DNA of 64,000 bases from assembly GCF_018494065.1 (NCBI RefSeq), contig NZ_JABBFR010000001.1:62001-126000 (forward strand), given 5' to 3'. This stretch comes from Rosenbergiella gaditana. Lineage in GTDB: Bacteria; Pseudomonadota; Gammaproteobacteria; Enterobacterales; Enterobacteriaceae. Positions 50,519-60,345 of the stretch are shown piece after piece. A program made the translations under genes and the position numbers. Numbering within the stretch: the stretch's first letter is position 1; each line of letters opens with the position of its first letter. The notes beneath the pieces were generated by a model that had not been told where the DNA came from, made no database searches, and worked only from the letters and a program-made list of their open reading frames with translations.

Positions 50519-53158
50519 TTATCCTTGGCGAGGAATGGCCGTTCCCCACTTCTGCCAACCGCCCGGCGCTTCATCGCGTAATAGGAAATGTTTGTTCGAT
50601 TCAGCTTCAGGGGCTAGAGGCACCGTTGGTGGTGTCGCAAATTGAATTCCCCCGCGAATAAATTGCTGAAAGGTCCCCGTTTTGACGACACCGCCAGTCA
50701 GTCCAAAATCAAGAGAATAGCCTGAGGCTAGCCAAAAAACAGAGTTATTACGGACGAGATGTTGATAACGTGTACTAATACGCATCGCGATCTGTACGCG
50801 GTCGGCTAAGTTACCGAGGGATGTACCCGTAACGGTACCGACTTCAACCCCACGATATAGCACTGGAGTTCCTACTGTTAAGGTCCCTGCATCGGGCGCA
50901 TCAACATAGATGTTCAGACCGTCTAAGTAACGAGAATCGGTAATAGTGTCTTGTTGTAGCTCAAAACTGCGTCGTACACTACCCGTCCCCGGATCGACGT
51001 TGACATAAGGCTGCAATAGTGACTCTAAATGGTTGACACCGTTCGATGAGATTTCCGGTGACACTACGGAGAATTGGCTACCACTGCGGGCAAAGTGTTG
51101 GTCATATTCAGGGTACAGTACTGCTTTAGCCTCAACTTGATGCAAATTTTGACTGAGAGAGAGGCTCTCAACTTGTCCAACATTGATACCTAAATATTTA
51201 ATTGGCATCCCTGCCGCCAATTTACTGCCGTCAAAAGTATGGAAAATAATTTGACTACCTACCGCATTGGCCGCATTTCGGCTCACGAATAACTCCCGAT
51301 ATTTCCCTTGGTGTTTGGTGACTCCGGAGAGGCTATCGAAACTGATCGCGCCTTTTAACGCCCGGTTTAAAGGCGTGGCTTGTACTGTGATACCGTTAGA
51401 ATTAAATTGGACTCGAGCACCACCTTCTGCCCAGAAAACGCTAGAATCTGAGACCAATTTTCTGTATTCCGGCGCGATATGCACCGACACTATAAAATTG
51501 TCAGCGTTAGGGGTAATGTCAACGATTTCACCCACTTGGTAACGCCGATAAAGCACAATACTTCCCGCTTGAATATCAGGTAAGCTTGAGGCTTCGAGTT
51601 TGAGCGTAACCGAAGGTTTGTCGCCTTGTGTTTTATCTTTTGCTGCATCGTCGTCAGCATACAGAGGATAGTGTGCGCTCGGTTGTCCTTTCTGACCGGT
51701 GTTAACCCGAATACCGCCTTGAATCCATTGTTGCGGTGGCGCGCCGACCAGCTTTAAGCCATCGAGGCCCATCCGAATCCGAATTTGGCTATCCGCGATA
51801 AATTGGCTATCTGCATGAATAAAATGACGATACTGCGGCTCAATGGAGACTTGGAACACCACTCCGCGGTCAGTTAGTGTACGTTGCGCAATTTTACCAA
51901 TTGGCACTCCATTAAGAATGAGGGGTTGGCCTGCATCGATCCCATAACTTTCTGGCGCCGTTAATTCAACCGTTAAGCTGTTGGGGACCTGCAGCAATGA
52001 TTGACTTGCGGGTAGTACGGTGAATTCGGTTGCAGCGTCGCCCTCACCAGGGATTAACTGTAAGACCGTTCCAGTGAGCAGCGAGCCAACTGACAAGTTA
52101 CCACTTTGCAAACTGGGTTGGCGCATCTCGATACGAGTACCTTTACGCATCAAACCGACAACGCTTGGATCGACGGTTAGTTCACCCGTAACATGTTGTT
52201 GATCGGTCAGAGTGATATGGGTAAGAGTACCGACTTGTAAGCCTTGATACATCAATGCCGTTGAACCTGCGGTAAGGTTATCTGCGCTGGGTAATTTCAA
52301 TGTGAAATTGACGCCACGCTGACTTTCAGCGAGAGTAGGATAGAGCTCGTAGTGCGCCTGATTTTGTGCAGATTCTGAGTCTTGAGGTGAATCAAAGGCA
52401 ATGGCACCATTAATTAAAGCAGGGACGCTGGTTAGGTTAACGTTTATTCCTGAAGCGCCTAATTTTGCTTGTAACCCCGATACGTTCCAAAACCGGCTAT
52501 TTTTCTTAACGAGTTGGGTATAACGTCTTTCAATAAGCACGTCAATCGATACGCCTTTTCCTTGAGCGGCAAAACTATAATCATAGACGCGACCCACCGG
52601 AACCTTTTGATAATAAACTTGAGAGCCAGTATTGAGCGAGCCTAAATCGCTCGCGTGGAGCTGGATGATCAGTCCGCCATTATTTACAATGTTTTTAGGT
52701 TGGCTGTCAGAGGCAGTGAAACTATCTGTACTCGCGCCATCTCCAGGCATCATACCGATATAGTTACCCCCGACTAAGGCATCTAAACCTGAAACCCCTG
52801 CTAATGAAGCCTGTGGCGTGACCAACCAAAATTTAGTATTAGCCCGCAATGCATCTTTCATACTACTTTTGATACTGGCTTTGATTTTTATAACGCGATA
52901 GTTATCCGTCAGGACGATATCTTGAACCGTACCGATTTCAACGCCTTGGTAACGAATAGGCGTACGACCAGGAACAATCCCATCTGCAGTGTGGAAGTTT
53001 ATCGTGATGGTCGTCCCACTCTCTTGATAATTTTTCCAGAGCAGCCACCCAGTAATAAGGATTGCCACTATCGGTAAAAACCAAAAAGGTGAAAGTCTGC
53101 GCTTTTTTTTAACCGTGGCGCTAATCGGTGTATTCGGCATTTCCTGTTGCATGGGCAT
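50519..53158 (-). CDS. letB: LetB (YebT), MCE-domain lipid transport tunnel protein
   Basis: An 879-residue protein with one N-terminal membrane anchor (FWFLPIVAILITGWLLW) followed by seven MCE domains, each opening with a G-x3-P-hydrophobic-RYQGVEIG-like strand. In E. coli LetB hexamers stack into a periplasm-spanning tunnel that moves lipids between the membranes. The length agrees with E. coli (877). The ATG at 53158 lies inside the end of letA (38-base overlap); an in-frame ATG at 53152 is also possible. Confidence 0.94.
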   Translation of the reverse strand: MPMQQEMPNTPISATVKKKRRLSPFWFLPIVAILITGWLLWKNYQESGTTITINFHTADGIVPGRTPIRYQGVEIGTVQDIVLTDNYRVIKIKASIKSSMKDALRANTKFWLVTPQASLAGVSGLDALVGGNYIGMMPGDGASTDSFTASDSQPKNIVNNGGLIIQLHASDLGSLNTGSQVYYQKVPVGRVYDYSFAAQGKGVSIDVLIERRYTQLVKKNSRFWNVSGLQAKLGASGINVNLTSVPALINGAIAFDSPQDSESAQNQAHYELYPTLAESQRGVNFTLKLPSADNLTAGSTALMYQGLQVGTLTHITLTDQQHVTGELTVDPSVVGLMRKGTRIEMRQPSLQSGNLSVGSLLTGTVLQLIPGEGDAATEFTVLPASQSLLQVPNSLTVELTAPESYGIDAGQPLILNGVPIGKIAQRTLTDRGVVFQVSIEPQYRHFIHADSQFIADSQIRIRMGLDGLKLVGAPPQQWIQGGIRVNTGQKGQPSAHYPLYADDDAAKDKTQGDKPSVTLKLEASSLPDIQAGSIVLYRRYQVGEIVDITPNADNFIVSVHIAPEYRKLVSDSSVFWAEGGARVQFNSNGITVQATPLNRALKGAISFDSLSGVTKHQGKYRELFVSRNAANAVGSQIIFHTFDGSKLAAGMPIKYLGINVGQVESLSLSQNLHQVEAKAVLYPEYDQHFARSGSQFSVVSPEISSNGVNHLESLLQPYVNVDPGTGSVRRSFELQQDTITDSRYLDGLNIYVDAPDAGTLTVGTPVLYRGVEVGTVTGTSLGNLADRVQIAMRISTRYQHLVRNNSVFWLASGYSLDFGLTGGVVKTGTFQQFIRGGIQFATPPTVPLAPEAESNKHFLLRDEAPGGWQKWGTAIPRQG

Positions 53159-54365
53159 CCCAGAGTAAGCGGCTATCGAGCCATTCTACGGATAGAATGG
53201 TAAGAAAAACAGCGGAACCAAAATAAAGCGCGGCAGGTCCCATGGTAAAAGCAAGCAGTTGGTCACGATCAACCAATGACATCATCAACGAAATAACAAA
53301 TAGGTCGAGCATAGACCATCGTCCAATCCACTTTACTGCCCTTAGCAAGCGAACTCGTGTTTTAAGGCCCTGTTCACATCGCAAATGAATACTGATCAAC
53401 AACGCAAGCAAAATAATCACTTTACTGACTGGGACCAAGATGCTCGCCGTAAAGACCACCATTGCGATAGGAATATTGCCGCTGGCTAGCGAAACAATAC
53501 CGGAAAAAATGGTATCGTCTTGTCGGGCACCATTAAGATAGATAATCGAAATGGGCAGTAGATTGGCGGGAAAGAGAAAAATAATTGAACTGATCAATGC
53601 AGCCCACGACTTCTGCAGACTATAAGGAATGCGTGGATTTATTTTAATATGGCAGCGTGGACAGCGCCCGCGCGCATCGCTTTGTCCACTGTAGTGGCAA
53701 TAGACACAGCATTCGACGTCCTCTGGCTTCAAGGCTTGCCGGGGTTGCGGATAAAATTTTTGCCACAAACTCTCAGTATCAAGATGAATAATTAACAGGA
53801 TATAAAATAGCGTTAGCGTTACGAAGGCGAGCAATCCGTAGCCCGCAAAGAGGTCAGCGTAGTCTTTCACTTTGATGGCGGCAACGATCACGCCAATTAG
53901 ATAAATATCGAACATAATCCATTCTTTAAGCTTATCTAAGACGAGCAGTACCGGACGCAAATTCATCCCTAATGGTTTACCAATCATAAGATAAATAAGG
54001 CTAAGCACCAGTGCCAGTGGTGTACCTATCACGCAAAAACAGACCATTGCCGCAGTAACGATGTCTCCTCCATCAACCATTTGCATAACACCTGCCAGCA
54101 TACTGGCGCTGATGGTCATGCCGAGTAGACGAATTTGGATCAGGGGAAGGCTCCAGGCGAGGGGCATTAAGCAAAGCATTAAGCAGGCAAGACAGCATAT
54201 TCTGGCGAAAGACCAGTCTTGTCCTTTGGCCACTTTCATTCTACATCGCGGACAATAAGCGACTTCACCTGCTCTTAATATTGGCCGGTGATAAACATGA
54301 TCGCATTCTATGCAGCGCTTGAGGTCTGTATAGGTTTCAGGGGGAGTGATAGCCGTAATTTTCAT
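53121..54365 (-). CDS. letA: LetA (YebS), inner-membrane partner of LetB
   Basis: A 414-residue PqiA-family membrane protein with two homologous halves. Each half starts with a zinc-ribbon: C18-x2-C21 with YCPRC, then CVYCHYSG with RCPRC. Four-helix membrane bundles follow each. It is thought to load or energise lipid movement through LetB. No clear ribosome binding site precedes the ATG. It overlaps letB and diverges from msrC. Confidence 0.93.
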   Translation of the reverse strand: MKITAITPPETYTDLKRCIECDHVYHRPILRAGEVAYCPRCRMKVAKGQDWSFARICCLACLMLCLMPLAWSLPLIQIRLLGMTISASMLAGVMQMVDGGDIVTAAMVCFCVIGTPLALVLSLIYLMIGKPLGMNLRPVLLVLDKLKEWIMFDIYLIGVIVAAIKVKDYADLFAGYGLLAFVTLTLFYILLIIHLDTESLWQKFYPQPRQALKPEDVECCVYCHYSGQSDARGRCPRCHIKINPRIPYSLQKSWAALISSIIFLFPANLLPISIIYLNGARQDDTIFSGIVSLASGNIPIAMVVFTASILVPVSKVIILLALLISIHLRCEQGLKTRVRLLRAVKWIGRWSMLDLFVISLMMSLVDRDQLLAFTMGPAALYFGSAVFLTILSVEWLDSRLLWDAHATGNAEYTD

Positions 54366-54566
54366 AGCGTCGTATCAGTAATTATCGTTACAAAGCATAA
54401 AATTTTCATTGTTAGGTAAGTGAGTCTGCTATAGTCGTTGAAAGCGTAATGTATCAGAAGTTCCCTGATTAAGAGTATAAGCATAGTTAAGCGTCATGCG
54501 ATGTCTATTTCTTTCACTCACTCAAGGTCCATTCGCGAATCGTTAATGTCACTTTATGGTTGGAAC

Positions 54567-55082
54567 ATGAGTAAGTTAGAATTTTATCAAGAGTTGTCCC
54601 GAGACCTAAGCGCTTTAAATAGCGGTGAAAAAGCATTTTTACCTGTTTTGGCGAATTGCAGTGCGTTACTTTTTGAAAGGATGATAGGGCTGAATTGGGC
54701 CGGTTTCTACCTTCTCAGTGAAAGAGAAACGCTAGTCCTGGGGCCATTTCAGGGCAAATCAGCCTGTGTCCGTATCCCTGTAGGGAAGGGGGTATGTGGA
54801 TCGGCAGTCGCGACAGGTAAAGTGCAACGGGTCGCCGATGTACACCAATTTAGTGGACATATCGCGTGCGATTCAGCCAGTAATAGTGAAATCGTATTAC
54901 CGCTGCGCAGTAATGGGGTGATTATCGGTGTTTTAGATATCGACAGTCCGCATTTTTCGCACTTTGATCACGAAGATGAAGCGGGTCTTGAACTCGTTGT
55001 TAATACACTTGAGACCTTACTCTCAGCCACTGAAATTTCTCTTTTTTTACAACAATCAAAAGGTAATTTCGATGAGGCATAG
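54567..55082 (+). CDS. msrC: Free methionine-(R)-sulfoxide reductase MsrC
   Basis: A 171-residue GAF-domain enzyme that reduces free methionine-R-sulfoxide. The three catalytic cysteines are in KSACVRIPVGKGVCGSAV and HIACDSASNSEIVLP. I choose the ATG at 54567 (MSKLEFYQELSRD), which matches the E. coli start; the frame is open 22 codons further upstream. Together with the msrA gene at 5.3 kb, this covers different methionine sulfoxide forms. Confidence 0.92.
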   Translation: MSKLEFYQELSRDLSALNSGEKAFLPVLANCSALLFERMIGLNWAGFYLLSERETLVLGPFQGKSACVRIPVGKGVCGSAVATGKVQRVADVHQFSGHIACDSASNSEIVLPLRSNGVIIGVLDIDSPHFSHFDHEDEAGLELVVNTLETLLSATEISLFLQQSKGNFDEA

Positions 55083-55161
55083 CAATTAGCGCTGTAGTCA
55101 TTATAATGTCGCTTGTTCATGCCTGCGTTGGTCGGCAAAACCGTTGTAATCAGGAAATTTC

Positions 55162-55833
55162 ATGGAAAATCAACCTAAGTTGAGTAGTAGTAAAGAAGTC
55201 ATTGCATACCTTTCGCAGCAATTTCCAAGCTGTTTTATTGCAGAAGGTGAAGCAAAGCCGTTAAAAATCGGTATTTTTCAAGATTTAGTCGAGCGTATTC
55301 CTTCTGACATGAATCTGAGTAAAACTCAGCTTCGCTCAGCGTTGCGTGTTTATACATCCAGCTGGCGTTATCTCTATGGGATCAAAGCAGGCGCAACGCG
55401 TGTTGATCTTGACGGTAATGCATGCGGAACGCTTGAAGAGCAGCATGTTGAACACGCTCGTCAGCAGCTTGAGGAAGCGAAAGCTCGCGTTGCCGCACAT
55501 CGTGCGAAACAGCGTAGCGAAGCTAAAGCTGATGAAGCGGGCAAGGCTGAACGTCGTCCACGCAAACCTGCAGCCCGTAAACCAGCGGCACAGAAAGCGT
55601 CCACGACGGATACTAAACCTCTGAAGCCAAAGAACGACTCACGTCAATCACCTCCAGTTGACGGGAAACCAGTGACTGATATCTCAGTACTCAAAGTCGG
55701 TCAACCTATTCGCGTTAAAGCAGGTCTGAGTGCCGTCGAGGCTACTGTACTTGAAATCTCTAAAGAGGGAGTTCGAGTTCAATTAGCGTCAGGACTGGCA
55801 ATGATTGTACGCCCAGAACATTTGCAGTTCTGA
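55162..55833 (+). CDS. proQ: RNA chaperone ProQ
   Basis: A 223-residue RNA-binding protein that stabilises many small RNAs and mRNA 3' ends. The N-terminal FinO domain (about 5-120) includes [21 protein letters not shown] and [16 protein letters not shown] basic Ala/Pro/Lys-rich linker follows, and a Tudor-like C-terminal domain ([31 protein letters not shown]) completes it. prc starts 19 bases later, the same order as in E. coli. Confidence 0.95.
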   Translation: MENQPKLSSSKEVIAYLSQQFPSCFIAEGEAKPLKIGIFQDLVERIPSDMNLSKTQLRSALRVYTSSWRYLYGIKAGATRVDLDGNACGTLEEQHVEHARQQLEEAKARVAAHRAKQRSEAKADEAGKAERRPRKPAARKPAAQKASTTDTKPLKPKNDSRQSPPVDGKPVTDISVLKVGQPIRVKAGLSAVEATVLEISKEGVRVQLASGLAMIVRPEHLQF

Positions 55834-55852
55834 AACGGAGAGTGACCCAGGC

Positions 55853-57898
55853 ATGAACACCAGTTTTAAAGTAAGTTTACTTGTCGCATCTTTGTTCATG
55901 GGACAAGTGTTTGCTGCTGATCCCATTATTCGCGAAGATCAGATACAGCAACTACAAGAGCAGCCGCAACAGGTAACGGTAAGTCAGCGTGTTACGGCAC
56001 GCTTTACTCAGTCACATTATCGCCAAATTACGTTAGATAACGCGTTTTCGACTAAAATTTTCGACCGTTATCTGAATATGATTGATTACAGCCATAATAT
56101 TTTACTGAGTAGCGATATTGCACAATTTGCTAGCAAGAAGTCGCAAGTAGGCCAAGAACTGGAGTCTGGGAATCTCGACACGTTTTATCAACTGTTTAAC
56201 TTGTCTCAGCGTCGTCGTTTTGAACGTTTGCATTATGCGCTTGACGCGCTAGCCAAACCGATGAATTTTACCTCTCACGATTCTATTGATCTGGACCGGA
56301 GTAAAGCACCGTGGCCAACGTCGACCGACGAGCTCAATAAATTGTGGGACGCTAAAGTAACCTATGACGAGCTGACCTTGAAGCTCGCAGGGAAAAACGA
56401 GCAAGAGATCCGTGATACCCTGACACGACGCTATAATGCGGCGTTACGTCGCGTCTCACAAACCACCAGTGAAGACGTTTTTCAAACGGTGATGAATGCG
56501 TTTGCCCATGAGATCGATCCGCATACTAATTATCTTTCTCCACGTAATACTGAACAGTTTAATACTGAGATGAGCTTATCCCTAGAAGGGATAGGGGCTG
56601 TATTACAGATGGATGACGACTATGCGATGATCAACTCGATGGTAGCAGGCGGACCTGCGGCGCGCAGTAAAGCATTAAGCATTGGTGATAAAATTATCGG
56701 TGTTGGACAAGTAGGGCAACCGATTGAGGATGTCGTCGGTTGGCGTCTCGATGATGTTGTTGAAAAAATTAAAGGACCTAAGGGAAGTAAAGTTCGCTTA
56801 GAAATCCAGCCTGCGACTAAGGGCAGTAAAACACGGATTATCACCCTAACTCGAGCACGTATCCGTTTAGAAGACCGTGCAGTGCAGGGGTCTGTGCATC
56901 AAGTCGGTAAAAATAAAGTTGGCGTACTGGATATTCCAGGTTTTTATGTCGGCCTCACCGATGATGTAAAAGTACAGTTACAAAAGCTTCAAAAGCAACA
57001 TGTTGATAGTATCGTTATCGATTTACGGACCAACGGCGGCGGTGCATTAACAGAAGCTGTCTCTCTTTCAGGGCTATTCATACCTTCTGGTCCAGTTGTT
57101 CAAGTTAGAGATAATACTGGTAATATTCATCAGGATAGCGATGATGACGGGGTTGTTTATTATAATGGCCCATTAGTTGTTCTGGTGGATAGATTCAGTG
57201 CTTCAGCCTCAGAAATCTTCTCTGCTGCGATGCAAGATTATGGTAGGGCCTTGATTGTTGGTGAGCCGACCTTTGGTAAAGGTACTGTTCAGCAATATCG
57301 ATCTTTGAATCGTATTTACGATCAGATGCTACGCCCAGACTGGCCGGCATTAGGCTCAGTCCAGTATACTATCCAGAAATTCTATCGTATCAACGGCGGT
57401 AGTACTCAGCGTAAAGGCGTTACGCCAGACATCCTGATGCCAACGGGTGTCGAAGCCATTAAAACGGGTGAAAAGTACGAAGATAATGCGCTGCCATGGG
57501 ATAGCATCAAAGCGGCTAATTACTCGCCTATGGCTGACTTACAGCCTTATGTGGCACAGTTACGCCAAGAGCATGAAGCACGTATTGCAAAGGATCGTGA
57601 ATTCCAATACATCATCAAAGATATTCAACGTTTCGATGCGATGAAAGATAAGATGGATATTATTTCGCTTAATCTTGCTGAACGTCAAAAAGAGAATAAA
57701 GAAGAGGATGTACTTCGTCTGGAACGTATCAATGCGCGTTTTCAAGCTGAAGGGAAAAAACCTCTTGCCTCCCTAGATGCCTTGCCAAAAGATTATAAAG
57801 AGCCTGACCCCTATCTTGATGAGAGTGTCGCTATTGCTAACGACCTGGCCAGTGCGGAAACAAAAAATCCCCCAGCGCCACTGAGTAGTAACAAGTAA
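55853..57898 (+). CDS. prc: Periplasmic tail-specific protease Prc
   Basis: A 681-residue serine protease (S41) that trims or degrades periplasmic proteins from nonpolar C-termini, including PBP3 and, with NlpI, MepS. A signal peptide (VSLLVASLFMGQVFA), a PDZ domain around residues 240-330, the serine in DRFSASASEIF and the lysine in FGKGTVQQ are present. I choose the ATG at 55853 from this signal peptide and the E. coli length (682). A strong terminator follows. Confidence 0.96.
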   Translation: MNTSFKVSLLVASLFMGQVFAADPIIREDQIQQLQEQPQQVTVSQRVTARFTQSHYRQITLDNAFSTKIFDRYLNMIDYSHNILLSSDIAQFASKKSQVGQELESGNLDTFYQLFNLSQRRRFERLHYALDALAKPMNFTSHDSIDLDRSKAPWPTSTDELNKLWDAKVTYDELTLKLAGKNEQEIRDTLTRRYNAALRRVSQTTSEDVFQTVMNAFAHEIDPHTNYLSPRNTEQFNTEMSLSLEGIGAVLQMDDDYAMINSMVAGGPAARSKALSIGDKIIGVGQVGQPIEDVVGWRLDDVVEKIKGPKGSKVRLEIQPATKGSKTRIITLTRARIRLEDRAVQGSVHQVGKNKVGVLDIPGFYVGLTDDVKVQLQKLQKQHVDSIVIDLRTNGGGALTEAVSLSGLFIPSGPVVQVRDNTGNIHQDSDDDGVVYYNGPLVVLVDRFSASASEIFSAAMQDYGRALIVGEPTFGKGTVQQYRSLNRIYDQMLRPDWPALGSVQYTIQKFYRINGGSTQRKGVTPDILMPTGVEAIKTGEKYEDNALPWDSIKAANYSPMADLQPYVAQLRQEHEARIAKDREFQYIIKDIQRFDAMKDKMDIISLNLAERQKENKEEDVLRLERINARFQAEGKKPLASLDALPKDYKEPDPYLDESVAIANDLASAETKNPPAPLSSNK

Positions 57899-57914
57899 TA
57901 GACATTAATAAGAT

Positions 57915-57937
57915 AAACCCGCTACGGCGGGTTTTTT
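57915..57937 (+). terminator. Terminator of proQ-prc
   Basis: AAACCCGC, loop TACG, GCGGGTTT, followed by a run of T residues: a classic intrinsic terminator 16 bases after the prc stop. Confidence 0.95.
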
Positions 57938-58037
57938 ATCATCATTATTTTACATGTCAATTAAATCAGACAAATTGTGAGATGTGTATGACAAAATGTA
58001 AAGTTATGTCTTTTCAGAGAGATATAACCATTCGCCT

Positions 58038-58066
58038 CTTGAAAACTCTTGGCAACAGCCTAGGAT
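58038..58066 (+). promoter_or_regulatory. Weak sigma-32 promoter candidate before htpX
   Basis: CTTGAAA matches the heat-shock -35 element exactly. Fourteen bases later CCTAGGAT only partly resembles the -10 (CCCCATNT). htpX is heat-shock and Cpx controlled in E. coli, which makes the site plausible but not established. Confidence 0.3.
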
Positions 58067-58113
58067 AGTGCCAAATAAGTTCAGGTTCTGTTTTCAAGGA
58101 AATATAAACGTCT

Positions 58114-58992
58114 ATGATGCGTATCGTGTTGTTCCTCTGTACTAACCTCGCTGTAATGGCGGTGTTCGGTATCATTTTAAGCTTAACAGGCATTCGCTCG
58201 GCCAGTATTCCAGGCTTATTAATCATGGCGGGGTTATTTGGCTTTGGCGGGTCCTTTATTTCACTACTAATGTCCAAATGGATGGCTTTACGCTCAGTCG
58301 GCGGTGAAGTGATTGAACAGCCGCGTAACGAAACCGAAAGATGGTTGATGCAAGTGGTTACTCAGCAATCTCAGCAAGTCGGGATTACTACACCACAGGT
58401 TGCCATCTACCATGCTCCGGATATTAACGCGTTTGCAACAGGCGCTAGAAAAAATGCATCGTTAGTCGCCGTTTCAACGGGACTTTTGCAAAATATGAAT
58501 CGTGATGAGGCGGAAGCGGTGATCGCTCACGAAATCAGTCATGTTGCTAACGGTGATATGGTAACCATGACCCTTATTCAAGGGATTGTGAACACCTTCG
58601 TTATCTTTATCTCGAGGATTATTGCACAGGTTGCGTCTGGTTTCTTAAGCTCAGACCGCGAAGAGGAAGGGAATAATGGAAATCCTCTAGTCTATTTTGT
58701 TGTGGCAACGGTTTTAGAGTTAGTGTTTGGTATCTTAGCAAGCATCATTACCATGTGGTTTTCACGTCATCGCGAGTTCCATGCTGATGCAGGGTCAGCC
58801 AAATTGGTTGGACGTGAAAAGATGATTGCGGCGCTAGAGCGTTTGAAAACAAGTTACGAGCCCCAAGAGCCGGGCACAATGATGGCATTTTGTATTAACG
58901 GTAAACAAAAAAGTCTGAGCGATTTATTTATGTCGCACCCACCGCTCGATAAACGTATTGAAGCATTACGCCAAGGTCAATATATAAAGTAG
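58114..58992 (+). CDS. htpX: Membrane zinc metalloprotease HtpX
   Basis: A 292-residue M48 peptidase of the inner membrane that helps FtsH remove misfolded membrane proteins. Two N-terminal membrane helices (about 5-55), the zinc motif HEISH at H139 and two further hydrophobic segments (about 155-215) are followed by the third ligand region [10 protein letters not shown]. The length equals that of E. coli within one residue. kdgR and yebQ, its neighbours in E. coli, are not here; yobH converges on it. Confidence 0.96.
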   Translation: MMRIVLFLCTNLAVMAVFGIILSLTGIRSASIPGLLIMAGLFGFGGSFISLLMSKWMALRSVGGEVIEQPRNETERWLMQVVTQQSQQVGITTPQVAIYHAPDINAFATGARKNASLVAVSTGLLQNMNRDEAEAVIAHEISHVANGDMVTMTLIQGIVNTFVIFISRIIAQVASGFLSSDREEEGNNGNPLVYFVVATVLELVFGILASIITMWFSRHREFHADAGSAKLVGREKMIAALERLKTSYEPQEPGTMMAFCINGKQKSLSDLFMSHPPLDKRIEALRQGQYIK

Positions 58993-58999
58993 CTCAGTA

Positions 59000-59224
59000 T
59001 TACATGTCTAGCGTCTCATCGGTTTTTCTCAAGAGGGGGCAGCGTTCACGCGCTGTCTCTGATGGGTAGAGATAGTCCGCGTTGATTAATCCTCTTCCTG
59101 TTAAGTATTCACAGCGAAGATTGAACCCAGTGTTGTTTGCTTCTCGGTAAGTCAAAATCCCATAATCCGAAACCATCATTATCGCCCAACCCCCGATCAC
59201 AATGATTAACAGTCGCATTAACAT
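59000..59224 (-). CDS. yobH: YobH family small membrane-anchored protein
   Basis: A 74-residue protein with an N-terminal hydrophobic helix (LLIIVIGGWAIMMVS) and a short periplasmic part. LRCEYLTGRGLINADYLYPS and RCPLLRKTDE align with E. coli YobH, including both cysteines. Its function is unknown. AGGAAAT precedes the ATG. It ends eight bases from the htpX stop. Confidence 0.8.
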   Translation of the reverse strand: MLMRLLIIVIGGWAIMMVSDYGILTYREANNTGFNLRCEYLTGRGLINADYLYPSETARERCPLLRKTDETLDM

Positions 59225-59392
59225 ATTTGTTGATTTCCTGTCATTAATTGTGAGTTAGGTAGCATGCCTTTGAGCATGGCAATAATCGATAAGAGATAAC
59301 TTAAAGAATCATCCTCAATAATCCTGATGACCAAGGAGAGCAGAGGGAGTAGAATGAACAAAACTTAATGAGTATAGGTATCAGGTCGAATA

Positions 59393-59683
59393 ATGAATGA
59401 ATTGATAGCTGGCGGTGGGAGCTATATGTTACCTGCGCTATTTGGTATTGCTGTAGTCTTCTTTTGTGTTGTGGTGTTCATTTCAATGCGCAGGGCGGTT
59501 AGAGCGAATGATCAGGTTTTATTATTGGAAGCTTTACTGCGTGAGCAGCGTAAACAAACCAAAATATTAAATCAATTGGTCGAGTTAAGCTGCGAACCAG
59601 AAATTGCTGAATCTTTTGAAGAGAGTGATAGTGAGCAACCCGCTGAAGAGCCCTCGCATTTAACTTTTAGGGCTGAACGCTAA
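59393..59683 (+). CDS. yebO: YebO family small membrane protein
   Basis: A 96-residue protein with one membrane segment (LPALFGIAVVFFCVVVFISM) and a coiled-coil-prone LLLEALLREQRKQTKILNQLVEL segment, ending in an acidic tail and RAER, as in E. coli YebO. Its role is unknown. In E. coli mgrB lies beside it; no mgrB-like frame is visible on either side here. Confidence 0.8.
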   Translation: MNELIAGGGSYMLPALFGIAVVFFCVVVFISMRRAVRANDQVLLLEALLREQRKQTKILNQLVELSCEPEIAESFEESDSEQPAEEPSHLTFRAER

Positions 59684-60025
59684 GAGCTTAGCAAGCGTTT
59701 GCTTAGATTATACAGGCAATGGGTTTAAGTGATTTTTTATAAGCCTTAGACCGTAAAATTAACGATAAATATTTAAAATGCTTATCATTAAAATTTCGAT
59801 AAAAAGCCCTTGCCATAAATAAAGTTATATGTGATAACAATTATTAGGATAAACGAGAACAGCACGTTGTTGTAAAGTTTTTTGGTAAAGCAGTTACGAG
59901 TTAGTTAAGGTTACTTGATCTTAGTCTTGTCTGTTACCATTTAAGAAAAAACACTTCATCCAGTATTTCTCGATTTTCTGTGTTAACTGCCTCTGGGCAA
60001 CTATTATTTTAAAGGAATTGGTAAA
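59684..60025. other. Long leader region upstream of cspC
   Basis: About 340 AT-rich bases without a credible gene. E. coli carries yobF here; I do not see it. A 14-codon frame (MLIIKISIKSPCHK) has no ribosome binding site. The region probably contains the cspC promoter and a structured leader, as in many csp genes, and holds the LacI-type palindrome listed separately. AAAGGAATT gives a strong ribosome binding site for cspC. Confidence 0.5.
59689..59704. promoter_or_regulatory. LacI/PurR-type palindrome after yebO
   Basis: TAGCAAGCGTTTGCTT has a central CG with arms AGCAAG and TTTGCT, five of six positions complementary. It fits the degenerate PurR pattern (ANGCAANCGNTTNCNT) at all but the first fixed base. 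It begins six bases after the yebO stop, about 320 bases before cspC. It could also be the stem of a weak terminator. Confidence 0.3.
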
Positions 60026-60235
60026 ATGGCAAAGATTAAAGGTCAGGTTAAGTGGTTTAACGAATCTAAAGGTTTTGGTTTCATCACTCCTGCAGACGGT
60101 AGCAAAGATGTATTCGTACATTTCTCTGCAATCCAAGGTAATGGTTTCAAAACTCTGGCTGAAGGCCAAAACGTTGAGTTTGAAATTCAAGATGGACAAA
60201 AAGGTCCAGCAGCAGTAAACGTAACTGCTATCTAA
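60026..60235 (+). CDS. cspC: Cold-shock-family protein CspC
   Basis: A 69-residue single cold-shock domain with RNA-binding motifs KGFGFITP (RNP1) and VFVHFSAI (RNP2). The sequence [19 protein letters not shown] matches E. coli CspC, which is made at normal temperature and stabilises rpoS mRNA and others. An ATG after AAAGGAATT and a downstream terminator make it a monocistronic unit. Confidence 0.96.
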
Positions 60236-60260
60236 TTCTCGGTTTACCGAAGCGATTATG

Positions 60261-60286
60261 AATCCCCGCACTAGCGGGGATTTTTC
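60261..60286 (+). terminator. Terminator of cspC
   Basis: AATCCCCGC, loop ACTA, GCGGGGATT, then TTTCTTT: an intrinsic terminator 25 bases after the cspC stop. Confidence 0.92.
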
Positions 60287-60345
60287 TTTGGTTTATCGCT
60301 CGAAACCGCTAAACTGCGCGGCTCAGATAACTCTTGGAGCCTATT

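Noticed and set aside
59830..59860. A lac-operator-like sequence (TGTGATAACAATTATT) upstream of cspC
   Set aside because: It matches only one half of a lac operator, lacks the dyad, and no lac-type regulator is nearby.
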